Assembly (NCBI GenBank): GCA_002421685.1
Contig: DISB01000020.1
Span: 1 to 64,000, forward strand
Source of the DNA: Bacteroidetes bacterium UBA6221
Lineage (GTDB): Bacteria; Bacteroidota; Bacteroidia; Chitinophagales; Chitinophagaceae
Reading direction: 5' to 3'
Length of the DNA stretch: 64,000 bases
A program made the position numbers and the translations under genes. The notes beneath the pieces are model-generated. The model ran no database searches, was not told the DNA's origin, and saw nothing but the letters and a program-made list of their open reading frames with translations. Shown here in pieces: positions 44,325 through 52,556 of the stretch; position 1 is the stretch's first letter; every line of letters begins with the position of its first letter.

Positions 44325-44723
44325 ATGCTTATTGGCGAATTATCAAGGCGTACAGGTTTCAGCAGGGATACCATCAGGTATTATGAAAAGATAGGGCTGG
44401 TGGTACTGCCACGCAAGTCGCGGCGCGCGAATAATTATAAGGACTATCCTGAAGAGACAGTCCACTTGTTACTTGCTATACGCAAATACAAGGAACTGGG
44501 TTTTACGCTGGAGGAAATACGGGAATTGATTGTACTACAATCTATCAAGGTATTGGATATTGCTAAGTTGCTCCAGATTCTGGAGCGCAAAATCACAGGG
44601 CTGGATATAGAAATAGAGAAACTGCACGAGTTCCGCCTGAAGCTGGCCAGGAAACGCCAACTGCTTTTGAATAAAAAGACAGGGCATATAATCGCCCTGC
44701 CCGAAATGAAAACAGCAGCCTAA
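44325..44723 (+). CDS. MerR-family transcriptional regulator
   Basis: 132 residues. Winged helix at the N-terminus: MLIGELSRRTGFSRDTIRYYEKIGLVVLPRKSRRANNYKDY-type start (residues 1-41), then the LGFTLEEIRELI helix near 65 and a long coiled-coil dimer helix (KITGLDIEIEKLHEFRLKLA). No Cys cluster or multidrug-binding domain, so not a metal sensor of the MerR/ZntR kind; the effector is unknown. Position suggests it may control the adjacent sterol desaturase. Its stop overlaps the ClpP stop by four bases, tail to tail. Confidence 0.87.
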   Translation: MLIGELSRRTGFSRDTIRYYEKIGLVVLPRKSRRANNYKDYPEETVHLLLAIRKYKELGFTLEEIRELIVLQSIKVLDIAKLLQILERKITGLDIEIEKLHEFRLKLARKRQLLLNKKTGHIIALPEMKTAA

Positions 44724-45286
44724 GTGTTCACGATCTTGTCCACTATGCCATATTCCAACGCTTCCTCTGCGTTCATCCAGTAGTCGCGGTCAAAGTCTTT
44801 CATTATTTTCTGTACCGTTTTACCACAATTGTCTGCAAGTATTTTTGCAGTGAGTTCCTTGGTTTTGATAATTTGTTTTGCATGAATTTCTATATCAACC
44901 GACGGCGCCTGGAAACCGCCCATGGCCGGCTGGTGTATCATCACTTCGGCAGTGGGGTAGATGTAGCGGTTGCCCTTGTCGCCACCCGAGAGGAGGATCG
45001 AGCCCATACTGGCGGCAAACCCTATACAGTATGTATAGACGGGAGAAGTGATGGCCTGCATCATATCGTACATAGCATACCCGGCCGTAACGACGCCCCC
45101 GGGGCAGTTGATATACATGTGAATGGGCGCCCCCGGTTGTGTGGCTTCCAGGTAAGAAAGTTGTTCCACCACCTCGCGTGAGCTTTTGTCTTCTACCGGC
45201 CCCCAGAGGAAGATCTTTCGTTCATCCAGCAGGGTTTTGCGCAAAATATCATTCAATGATGTGGCTGTTACTGTCTGTCCGTTCAT
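44720..45286 (-). CDS. clpP: ClpP-family serine protease subunit
   Basis: 188 residues with the complete ClpP triad: S93 in GFAASMGS, H118 in VMIHQPAMGG and D168 in FDRDYWMNAEEALEYGIVD. It has the handle and INCPGG oxyanion region near 60. It lacks the usual N-terminal axial-loop sequence (it begins MNGQTVTATSLNDILRKTL), so it may be a paralogue of the main ClpP. No clpX or trigger factor gene is adjacent. Would assemble as a cytosolic tetradecamer with an unfoldase. Confidence 0.85.
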   Translation of the reverse strand: MNGQTVTATSLNDILRKTLLDERKIFLWGPVEDKSSREVVEQLSYLEATQPGAPIHMYINCPGGVVTAGYAMYDMMQAITSPVYTYCIGFAASMGSILLSGGDKGNRYIYPTAEVMIHQPAMGGFQAPSVDIEIHAKQIIKTKELTAKILADNCGKTVQKIMKDFDRDYWMNAEEALEYGIVDKIVNT

Positions 45287-45295
45287 TTTTTTTTA

Positions 45296-45303
45296 CAAGT
45301 ATA
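45296..45303 (-). promoter_or_regulatory. Possible -7 element for clpP
   Basis: On the minus strand TATACTTG, one mismatch from TAnnTTTG, nine bases before ATG 45286. Confidence 0.25.
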
Positions 45304-45458
45304 GGGGGTGGAGTATAGTCCATGGTGTCTGTATGTACAGATGTTTTTATAAAAATTAGGACATTGTAAAAATTTTTCGTTGAAACGCTATGAATATTTA
45401 AAAAATGGCAATATTTTGCGCCCGAAACACTAAACTGCTTATCTAAATAATCTAAAAA

Positions 45459-46460
45459 ATGAAAAAATTGCTCAAATGGGTAGGGATACTGGTAGCTGTG
45501 CTGCTTGTCGTTGTAATTTCCCTTGTTGGTTATGTAAATCTTGCATTGCCCGATGTGGGTGAAGCCCCCGAACTGAAAGTAGAGGCCACCCCGGAAAGAG
45601 TAGAGCGGGGAAAGTACCTTGCTCATTCTGTTACCTTGTGTATGGACTGCCACGCTACCCGCGACTGGTCTCAATTTGCTGGGCCGATGGTGCCGGGTAC
45701 TGAAGGGGTAGGCGGCGAGCGTTTTGACAGGAATATGGGTTTTCCCGGTGTGTATTATTCCAAAAATATCACCCCCTATGGCATAGGGAAATGGACAGAC
45801 GGCGAATTGTACCGGGTTATTACCACCGGGGTGCGTAATGATGGTGAGCCTATATTCCCGGTAATGCCTTACCATTATTATGGCCGTATGGCAGACGAGG
45901 ATATATACTCCATCATCGCTTACCTGAGGACACTGCCTTCTAAGCCCAGCACAATTCCCGAGCGTGAGGTAGATTTCCCCTTCAGCCTGATCATGCGTAT
46001 GATTCCTGCAAAGGGTGAGCCCACAGTGATGCCGGAACCTACCGATACCAAAGCGTATGGTAAATACCTGGTAAACGCCGGAGCCTGCCGTGAATGTCAC
46101 ACACCTGTAAAAGACGGGCAGGTAATACCGGAGTTGGAATACGGTGGGGGCAGGGTATTTGAACTACCCGGGGGTACGCTTACCTCTCCAAACATTACAC
46201 CACACGCTACCGGTTTAGGCAACTGGACAAAAGAGCAATTTATAGCCAAATTCAAGGGTTACCAGGACTCAACATACAAATCGCCCAAAATAGATTTTAT
46301 GCATGAGTATAACACAGTAATGCCCTGGATGATGTACAGCACAATGACAGAACGTGACCTTGCAGCAATATATGAGTACCTTAGGACACTAAAGCAGATT
46401 GACAACGAGACGGCTAACTGGAAAACGAGGGAAAAAGGCGCTGAGGTAGCTAAGAAATGA
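45459..46460 (+). CDS. Membrane-anchored dihaem c-type cytochrome
   Basis: 333 residues. N-terminal uncleaved anchor (WVGILVAVLLVVVISLVGYV), then two cytochrome c domains: CMDCH at 61-65 and CRECH at 210-214, with candidate distal Met ligands in FPVMPYHYYGRM and TVMPWMMYS. Each domain has the ITPxGIG or ITPHATGLG pattern and YLRTL segment of alcohol-dehydrogenase-associated or thiosulfate-dehydrogenase-like cytochromes. It is likely a periplasm-facing electron carrier. Redox partners are not in the window. Confidence 0.9.
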   Translation: MKKLLKWVGILVAVLLVVVISLVGYVNLALPDVGEAPELKVEATPERVERGKYLAHSVTLCMDCHATRDWSQFAGPMVPGTEGVGGERFDRNMGFPGVYYSKNITPYGIGKWTDGELYRVITTGVRNDGEPIFPVMPYHYYGRMADEDIYSIIAYLRTLPSKPSTIPEREVDFPFSLIMRMIPAKGEPTVMPEPTDTKAYGKYLVNAGACRECHTPVKDGQVIPELEYGGGRVFELPGGTLTSPNITPHATGLGNWTKEQFIAKFKGYQDSTYKSPKIDFMHEYNTVMPWMMYSTMTERDLAAIYEYLRTLKQIDNETANWKTREKGAEVAKK

Positions 46461-46476
46461 TCAACCATCAGAATAA

Positions 46477-46516
46477 AAAAAATGGTGCGGGTCTAAAAAA
46501 AACCGCACCATTTTTT
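46477..46516. terminator. Bidirectional terminator between cytochrome and metalloprotease genes
   Basis: 14-bp stem (46477-46490 with 46503-46516), AAAAAATGGTGCGG against CCGCACCATTTTTT, flanked by A and T runs that serve either strand. Confidence 0.88.
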
Positions 46517-46531
46517 AATTAAAGAATTAAA

Positions 46532-48433
46532 CTATTGAATCACCAGTTTCTGTCCTTTGTATTGGGTATCTGATGAAGAAAGGTTGACAAAGTACATACC
46601 CGGTGTTACGCCCGCCAGGTCTAGAGTAATATTGTTTTCGCCGCTCAAGGCTTTAACTTCCCGGGTCAATATAATCTTTCCTGTTACATCCGTAAGTTTC
46701 ACCACAACGGCATCTGTAGCCGTACTGAAAAATTTAACGCTTACACTGTTGTGCGCCGGATTAGGATATAGACCCATGAATTCCCTGTCTGTGCCGGTTG
46801 TAGCAATACTTGTTGACTTGCAACTGTCGGCGTTATTTTGTGTTACAGTAGTTTCTATCACCGCAGTGCATCCGTTGGAATCGGTAACCACAACTGAATA
46901 GTATCCTGGTTGTGAAACAGAAATATTTTGTGTATTACTTCCGTTAGACCAGGTGAAAACATGCGGATTAGCGCCAAAGTGATTAGCCCCTACAGTTGCG
47001 GAATCGAAAACTAAAGTAACCGTGCCCTTGTCGCGGCATACAGGAGTCGTCACCAATGTGGCGCTGATAATCGATTTCAGGCAAAGGCTATTTCCGATTT
47101 CAGCACGGATACGTGCACCAGGCGCCGGGCCAAAGCCGCTGGCCAGGTTAACGCCGCGCGATGAAAGATGGCAATAGCTCATAACTGTACCCTTCCAACT
47201 GGGCAATGAGTTGCTAAAGGTGCTGGGACAGGTACTACAGCCGTTTCCCCATTCCTGCGTTACACAGTTGTCAATAGAACCGCAGGAACCGCCGGGGTCC
47301 GTATTCCAGCCGCACCAGTGTGTATGGTTAGAACCCAGGTTATGGCCTATTTCGTGAGTCACCATCATTACGTCCCATGAGTAGGTAGGCACAGCCAGGA
47401 AACTACCTGTTACATCGCCGTAAGCATAAGCCCTATTTTTGTTGCACAATACATCCAGGAATGCTACTCCACCATTACCACCGGCGTCTCTTGCCAGTAA
47501 CATCGCAACGTCGCCATCATAATTATTGCCTTTGGCGTTCCATGCAGATGTAAAATCGCTGAGCCCATCGTGAGAACTCGCGCTGGAATAACCGTCTGGA
47601 ATAGTCCATATATGCAGCGATTTCAGTTCGACAGCAATTCTTTCATTCCTATACATGGTTTGCACCTGGTTAAACAGGCCGGTCATGTACGATTGTGTTA
47701 TTGTTGTGTTGGATTGCTTATTGGTATACAGTTCGTAATCAGCCTCCCAGTACAGACGTACTTTTTTACAGTCGAATGAGGCAGTGGTCTTGTCCCCGCT
47801 TCCGGGTTCGTCCTCGTCCGGCCTTGCTACGGGTATTTCATTGGTTCCGCACGATGTAGGTGGTATCACTTTGAAATCCTGGTCGTTGTAGAAAATATAC
47901 CTGCCGCTGTTATCCTCCAGCTTACCTACTACAAAGTTGCCGGTTTCATCGGCGAACAGGGCCATTACCTCGCCACTGGCAAATACGCTCAGTGCCGCCA
48001 GCGACTGGCCGGAACCGGCCACCGCGCCCTGGTAGTGTACGCCACGATCGCCGGCAAAAGAATGGGTACCGTTTGCATCTATATAGCTCAGGTCGGCATT
48101 TTCGGAAAAAGGATTGCTGCGCAGCATATCCAGGCGATATTTTTTTCCGTTAACTGCTTCCATTACCAATGATATGGCCCTGGGTTTGGTTTCGTATAAA
48201 TGCAGAATGTTATTCGCGTCGGGTAGTAGTAAAGTTTCATCATCCAATATGTCGTGTTTTTCGCCCTTGGTGATGCTAAACAATTTGAATTCCCTGAATT
48301 CGAGTCCGCTTGCATGAGCCTGTTGGATTTCTTCGGCCAGTACTGTCTTTATTGCTTCCTGTGCGTTGGCCTTTATTGCAAAAAAGCTAACGAATAAAAA
48401 GAAGAAAAGATTGTTTGTTTTCTTTGTAAACAT
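46532..48433 (-). CDS. Secreted reprolysin-like metalloprotease with T9SS sorting tail
   Basis: 633 residues: signal peptide (FFLFVSFFAIKANAQ), a ~200-residue propeptide-like region, then an M12B-type catalytic domain with the zinc motif HEIGHNLGSNH at 360-370 and following Cys-rich loop (CGWNTDPGGSCGS, CVTQEWGNGCSTC). A Met-turn candidate is MSYCH near 420. From ~470 there is an Ig-like domain with TFVFDSA... and SVVVTDSNGCTAV, and from ~556 the T9SS type A tail (LYPNPAHNSVSVKF, then GMYFVNLSS, then KLVIQ). It should cross the outer membrane by T9SS and be attached or released. Confidence 0.92.
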   Translation of the reverse strand: MFTKKTNNLFFFLFVSFFAIKANAQEAIKTVLAEEIQQAHASGLEFREFKLFSITKGEKHDILDDETLLLPDANNILHLYETKPRAISLVMEAVNGKKYRLDMLRSNPFSENADLSYIDANGTHSFAGDRGVHYQGAVAGSGQSLAALSVFASGEVMALFADETGNFVVGKLEDNSGRYIFYNDQDFKVIPPTSCGTNEIPVARPDEDEPGSGDKTTASFDCKKVRLYWEADYELYTNKQSNTTITQSYMTGLFNQVQTMYRNERIAVELKSLHIWTIPDGYSSASSHDGLSDFTSAWNAKGNNYDGDVAMLLARDAGGNGGVAFLDVLCNKNRAYAYGDVTGSFLAVPTYSWDVMMVTHEIGHNLGSNHTHWCGWNTDPGGSCGSIDNCVTQEWGNGCSTCPSTFSNSLPSWKGTVMSYCHLSSRGVNLASGFGPAPGARIRAEIGNSLCLKSIISATLVTTPVCRDKGTVTLVFDSATVGANHFGANPHVFTWSNGSNTQNISVSQPGYYSVVVTDSNGCTAVIETTVTQNNADSCKSTSIATTGTDREFMGLYPNPAHNSVSVKFFSTATDAVVVKLTDVTGKIILTREVKALSGENNITLDLAGVTPGMYFVNLSSSDTQYKGQKLVIQ

Positions 48434-48615
48434 TAAATTTTAATTTGTATTAATTTTTCTTTTTTTTGAGCCGACGCAATTTACTACAATTAATGTCACC
48501 GTATTGTCTTTTCAGGATGAAGCAGGAATAATCCTAAGTCAGGTTATTTCGCGTTTCCGCGAAGTTAACCAGGAACCTTAATGATACTTGTGACATTTGT
48601 CACTTATTAAAAAGC

Positions 48616-48640
48616 ACAACCCCCGGGAAACGGGGGCTGT
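48616..48640 (-). terminator. Terminator-like hairpin after the 45-residue gene
   Basis: Stem CCCCCG / CGGGGG extended by ACA/TGT around one mismatch, loop of five; on the minus strand it is followed by TGCTTTTTAA, in the direction of the small gene at 48733-48870. Confidence 0.55.
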
Positions 48641-48732
48641 TTACGTATAAGGATAGAAATGTTAAATAAAGTTGCCGGGCAATGGCAAAGATCATCGCAA
48701 GAAAGCCAAAGACAAACACCCCGGCAAATATC

Positions 48733-48870
48733 TTAGATATTTACGGCTAGTACCAGGCAGGCCAGTATAGCAATGAACAGGATGATTTTCTGGGTTGCTT
48801 CTTTCCTTACTATCGTTGCAGTGTAAGGGGCTTCTTTTGCGAGTGTCGGTGTAAAGGCGATGTGTTGCAT
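48733..48870 (-). CDS. 45-residue C-terminally anchored membrane protein
   Basis: Short gene with ATG at 48868-48870 and TAA at 48733-48735. The protein begins MQHIAFTPTLAKEAPYTATI, a polar N-terminus, and ends with a single hydrophobic helix IILFIAILACLVLAVNI, the layout of tail-anchored or small single-span proteins. Support is the coherent topology and a terminator-like hairpin downstream on the same strand. A 99-residue frame in another register (48692-48991) overlaps but is basic and featureless. Function unknown. Confidence 0.45.
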   Translation of the reverse strand: MQHIAFTPTLAKEAPYTATIVRKEATQKIILFIAILACLVLAVNI

Positions 48871-48988
48871 GATCTTGTGCTTTTAGATGTTTGTGTTTTG
48901 GATTGTCTTTTATTTTTTGTTTTGAAACGCGCGGGCGTTGTGTGTTTTGTTTTTTGTTCCCCGGGAGAATTGTTCCCGTTTGACAATG

Positions 48989-48996
48989 CAAAGATG
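48989..48996 (-). promoter_or_regulatory. Possible -7 element for the 45-residue gene
   Basis: On the minus strand CATCTTTG, one mismatch from TAnnTTTG, about 120 bases before ATG 48870. The remaining sequence to 49153 shows no gene. Confidence 0.2.
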
Positions 48997-49153
48997 CAAC
49001 GCCGAATACCCCGTTTGCAAAAAAAAGGCCGCGCTTAACGCCCTGTTTAAAACTGCTTAACAGGTGAAAACGTTAACAATTAACCAACCGTTAAGAATAA
49101 CAGGTAGCGCCGCAGAATTGAAAAATCGATGAAAGTGTCTATTGACAGACGTT

Positions 49154-49855
49154 TCAGGCAGTAATGGCCTGGTTGGTATGTACGGATGTTTCCCGGCTGT
49201 TCTTAATAATATAATAGCCTGCGAAAATGAAACATAGCCCGATGAATTCCGTGACATAGAGCACCTCTACATGTCCTGCTTTGGCAGATGAACCGCCGAT
49301 GCCGGGAAGGAAGCCGCCAATAGCGATCAGCACATTGCCCCAGAAACGGTGCTTAAAGTTCCTGTCCTGCGCATATATGTAAGCTGAATAGATAGCACCG
49401 CCCACCAGGAATGCGAAGGCGTACAGGTTGATGAATGGCGTAATATACCTGATAAATGTCCATTCCAGTACTTTGCCGTCCAGTTTAGGATGAGGTCCGG
49501 CCTTCAGCGGAGACAATATCACTAATACGGAGGATACTAGTATGGTTACAGTGAGAACGATCGATAATATATTTGCTGTTTTCTTCTTCATTAACAGGTG
49601 AACGGTGCCCTGTGCCAGCGGTGCCCCACCCAGGAAAGCGCCAAAGATGTACCATGCCTTGAAATTGGCCGGCGAATAACCCATCAGCGTATTCATGCTT
49701 TCGGTAACGGTACCGGCGCCATAAAAGAACACGCCCAGCATCCACCAGAATATATACATTGATTTTCTATGACCTGCCCAATGCCTGTACAACAATACAA
49801 AGAAATATACAGAGAACAGGGTAGTAGCAATGGGTATGTAATTTACTAATGACAC
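49154..49855 (-). CDS. Seven-span membrane protein, function unknown
   Basis: 233 residues with about seven hydrophobic segments: VNYIPIATTLFSVYFFVLL, MYIFWWMLGVFFYGAG, AWYIFGAFLGGAPLA, ILSIVLTVTILVSSVLVI, FINLYAFAFLVGGAIYSAY, FWGNVLIAIGGFLPGIGG and VTEFIGLCFIFAGYYII. I do not recognise a family. The only in-frame start is GTG 49855. Charged residues are few and confined to loops. It lies upstream of the small 45-residue gene and downstream of the TonB receptor, with its own promoter. Confidence 0.6.
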   Translation of the reverse strand: MSLVNYIPIATTLFSVYFFVLLYRHWAGHRKSMYIFWWMLGVFFYGAGTVTESMNTLMGYSPANFKAWYIFGAFLGGAPLAQGTVHLLMKKKTANILSIVLTVTILVSSVLVILSPLKAGPHPKLDGKVLEWTFIRYITPFINLYAFAFLVGGAIYSAYIYAQDRNFKHRFWGNVLIAIGGFLPGIGGSSAKAGHVEVLYVTEFIGLCFIFAGYYIIKNSRETSVHTNQAITA

Positions 49856-49872
49856 GATACGAAATTTTTTTG

Positions 49873-49880
49873 CAAAGGTA
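49873..49880 (-). promoter_or_regulatory. Promoter -7 element for the seven-span protein
   Basis: On the minus strand TACCTTTG matches TAnnTTTG, 17 bases before the GTG start at 49855. Confidence 0.5.
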
Positions 49881-49919
49881 AAACCTCTGCCAGCGGAAGT
49901 GTCACGGTACTGTAATACG

Positions 49920-52274
49920 CTAAAACCTGAAGTTGTAGGTAATACTGGGTAGAATTGGGAATATAGACACCTGCTTTACACTGGCCTTTACGCCTTCTTC
50001 CAGGTCGCCCTGGGTATCTACGTACAGGAAGTATGGATTTTGTCTGCTATACACATTATATATGGAGAATGCCCAACTGCTCTCCCAGCGTTTGTTCTTC
50101 CGCTTTTGTTTCTGCGGTGTCAATACTGCCGAAAGGTCGAGCCGGTGATAAGCAAAAAGACGATAGGCATTCAGGTCGCTGTATTGGGGCACTATGGTCT
50201 GGCTGATAAAATAATAGTTCGTCGGTAAAGTAATGGCATTGCCCGAACCGTAGACAAATACGGAAGAGAATGTCCAGCGTGGACTATGTTCATAAGTTGC
50301 TACCAGCGACACATCGTGCCTGCGGTCATACTTGGCGGGGTAGCGCCTGCCGTTGTTCAGGTCGGGAAATTTGCGATAGGTCCATGCCAGTGTATAACCT
50401 ATCCAGCCTGTGAATTTACCTTTGGTTTTATTGATGAAAAATTCGGCGCCATATGCCTCGCCGTTGCCAAATACAAAATCCAGTTCAGGGTCCTGTATGG
50501 TGCTGGGTATATATCCCTGGCGATATTCCACCTGGTTCTTCATGTCTTTGTAATATACCTCTACCGAGGTCTCCAGTGCATTATCGAAGAAGTTGTGGAA
50601 GTAACCCAATGAATACTGCCATGATTCCTGTGGCCTCACCACCAGGGTGCTGGGTACCCACAGGTCGGTAGGTAGTGTGCTGCCATTGTTGGATACCAGG
50701 TGTATATATTGATAGGTTTTAGTTACTGCTGCTTTGATGGACGATCTTTCGGTCAGTTCAAACCGCATATTAAGGCGCGGCTCCAGGCCGCCATAAGTTT
50801 CCACTACCTGCCCTGCAGCGTAAACAGTGCTATCGGTACGTTTCCCATTCAGGTCGGTAGTATATGTGGCATAGGGGCCTATCTGCCCAAACCATGAATA
50901 CCGGAGGCCGGCATTTATTTTCAGCCAGGGGAACGGGTCAAATTCGTCCATTATATATGCCCCTCCTTCGTGCGCATATTTTATCAGCGCATTGTTGGGC
51001 TGCAATTCCACCTCGCCTGCCGTGCCCGATACCTGGTTGGGTATGAACTTGTGGTAAGTATATGCCAGTCCGCCTTTGAAGTTATGGTTGAATGCGGAGA
51101 AATAATCAAGGTCTATTTTAGCGTTGTAATCACGTACGCCTGATGAGAGTTTGAAATCAAAATCGTTCTGCGTAGCGCCAAAGGCAAATTGGTAGTCGTT
51201 GTACACCACCGTTGTGTTCAGGAACAGCCTGTCGTTAAAGAGGTGGTTCCAGCGCAGGGTAGCAGTGCTGTTGCCCCAGGGAATGTCTGCCGCGAACGAA
51301 CCGCTGCCGCTGCTGAATTTAAATTTGTCCCTGCCAAAGTATCCGCTCAGGTACACACGGTCTTTATCAGTTATCTTATAGTTGGCCTTCAGGTTAGCAT
51401 CATAAAAGAAATAACCTGAATTTTTCAATGCGCCTTTTGCAAACGGTTTTATCAGCACATCTACATAAGTGCGCCTGCCAGACAGCATGAACGAACCTTT
51501 TTCCTTTTTTATCGGGCCTTCTACCGTCAGGCGGGAGGCGATAAGGCCAATGCCTCCTTCGGCGTGGTACTCTTTCATATTGCCCTCTTTCATAGACACG
51601 TCTACTACCGAAGAAAGCCTGCCTCCATATTTTGCGGGCATACCGCCTTTTATCAGGGTCACGTTGTTCAGCGCATCCGTATTAAATACAGAGAAGAAAC
51701 CGAACAGGTGCCCGGTATTATATACCACGGCATCATCCAGCAGTATCAGGTTCTGGTCGGGACCACCGCCCCGTACATAGAAACCCGAATTCCCTTCGCC
51801 CGCCGATTGTACGCCCGGCATCAGTTGCAGGGTTTTCAGTATATCTGTTTCACCAAATATTACCGGAAGTTTTTTCACATCCCTTGCAGAAATGGTAACG
51901 GTGCCCATACTGGTGCTGTTCACATTCTTGTCCTGCCTTTCAGATGTTATTTCCACTTCTTCCAGCGTGGCTTCGCTTTTCATATCCACATCGTACACTT
52001 TGCTCGCGCTCATATCCACGGTTTCGCTACGGGTGGCAAAACCTACGTAAGAAAAGATAACCGTATAGCTGCCCGCCGGCATAGAGATGGAGTAGAAGCC
52101 GTAATTATTCGTTTGCGCGCCCACGCCCAGTTCTTTTACATATACCGTAGCCGCTATCAGGGCTTCGCCGCTGCCGGCATCACGCATATATCCGCTCAGG
52201 GTTACTTTTTTCTGCGCCCACAGGCATAGGGGCAACAGGAAAATGATGGATAAGAAGAGTATCTTTTTGTTCAT
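49920..52274 (-). CDS. TonB-dependent outer-membrane receptor with N-terminal carboxypeptidase-regulatory domain
   Basis: 784 residues. Signal peptide (ILFLSIIFLLPLCLWAQ), then a CarboxypepD_reg-like beta sandwich (VTLSGYMRDAGSGEALIAATVY, residues ~22-100), the plug domain with LPVIFGETDILKTLQLMPGV near 135, then YVRGGGPDQNLILLDDAVVYN near 167 and KGGMPAKYGGRLSSVVDV near 210, and a 22-strand barrel ending in the aromatic ITYNFRF. It lacks an adjacent SusD, so it is more likely an iron, cobalamin or small-ligand receptor than a glycan one. Confidence 0.92.
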   Translation of the reverse strand: MNKKILFLSIIFLLPLCLWAQKKVTLSGYMRDAGSGEALIAATVYVKELGVGAQTNNYGFYSISMPAGSYTVIFSYVGFATRSETVDMSASKVYDVDMKSEATLEEVEITSERQDKNVNSTSMGTVTISARDVKKLPVIFGETDILKTLQLMPGVQSAGEGNSGFYVRGGGPDQNLILLDDAVVYNTGHLFGFFSVFNTDALNNVTLIKGGMPAKYGGRLSSVVDVSMKEGNMKEYHAEGGIGLIASRLTVEGPIKKEKGSFMLSGRRTYVDVLIKPFAKGALKNSGYFFYDANLKANYKITDKDRVYLSGYFGRDKFKFSSGSGSFAADIPWGNSTATLRWNHLFNDRLFLNTTVVYNDYQFAFGATQNDFDFKLSSGVRDYNAKIDLDYFSAFNHNFKGGLAYTYHKFIPNQVSGTAGEVELQPNNALIKYAHEGGAYIMDEFDPFPWLKINAGLRYSWFGQIGPYATYTTDLNGKRTDSTVYAAGQVVETYGGLEPRLNMRFELTERSSIKAAVTKTYQYIHLVSNNGSTLPTDLWVPSTLVVRPQESWQYSLGYFHNFFDNALETSVEVYYKDMKNQVEYRQGYIPSTIQDPELDFVFGNGEAYGAEFFINKTKGKFTGWIGYTLAWTYRKFPDLNNGRRYPAKYDRRHDVSLVATYEHSPRWTFSSVFVYGSGNAITLPTNYYFISQTIVPQYSDLNAYRLFAYHRLDLSAVLTPQKQKRKNKRWESSWAFSIYNVYSRQNPYFLYVDTQGDLEEGVKASVKQVSIFPILPSITYNFRF

Positions 52275-52323
52275 CGAATCAAATGGTATATGCCGGCTTA
52301 TCAGCTTTCTGAAAATAACCTTG

Positions 52324-52331
52324 CAAATGTA
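52324..52331 (-). promoter_or_regulatory. Promoter -7 element for the TonB receptor gene
   Basis: On the minus strand TACATTTG matches TAnnTTTG, 49 bases before ATG 52274. Confidence 0.5.
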
Positions 52332-52444
52332 AGGGAATGTGAACCTTGAACCACCAACTGTTAAACAGATTATAATATTTATTTTCTAATGGATTTAGCT
52401 TTGATTTAATACAAAGTACCGGGTTGTTGCATCTGTTTTTTGTC

Positions 52445-52452
52445 TATTTTTG
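52445..52452 (+). promoter_or_regulatory. Promoter -7 element for the SprE/PorW gene
   Basis: TATTTTTG matches TAnnTTTG, with GTTG at 52423-52426 as a partial -33 box. The transcript would include both 52557 and 52590 as possible starts. Confidence 0.45.
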
Positions 52453-52556
52453 ATGGTTTGGTAACAGGTATTTATCTTATCGTTTTACCGGGTATAAAAT
52501 ATTTTATTCTGAAAGTAGTTATTTAGTAAACCGGTAATCCCGGGCAATCCAGTATC

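Noticed and set aside
45249..46100. 283-residue minus-strand frame
   Set aside because: Antisense to the dihaem cytochrome gene and overlapping the clpP start; no features.
48692..48991. 99-residue minus-strand frame
   Set aside because: Basic, low-complexity sequence without signal or domain; the overlapping 45-residue frame is more protein-like.
49040..49062. CCTGTT/AACAGG hairpin after the seven-span protein gene, considered as a terminator
   Set aside because: Stem is only six pairs with a long loop and no T run; too weak to call.
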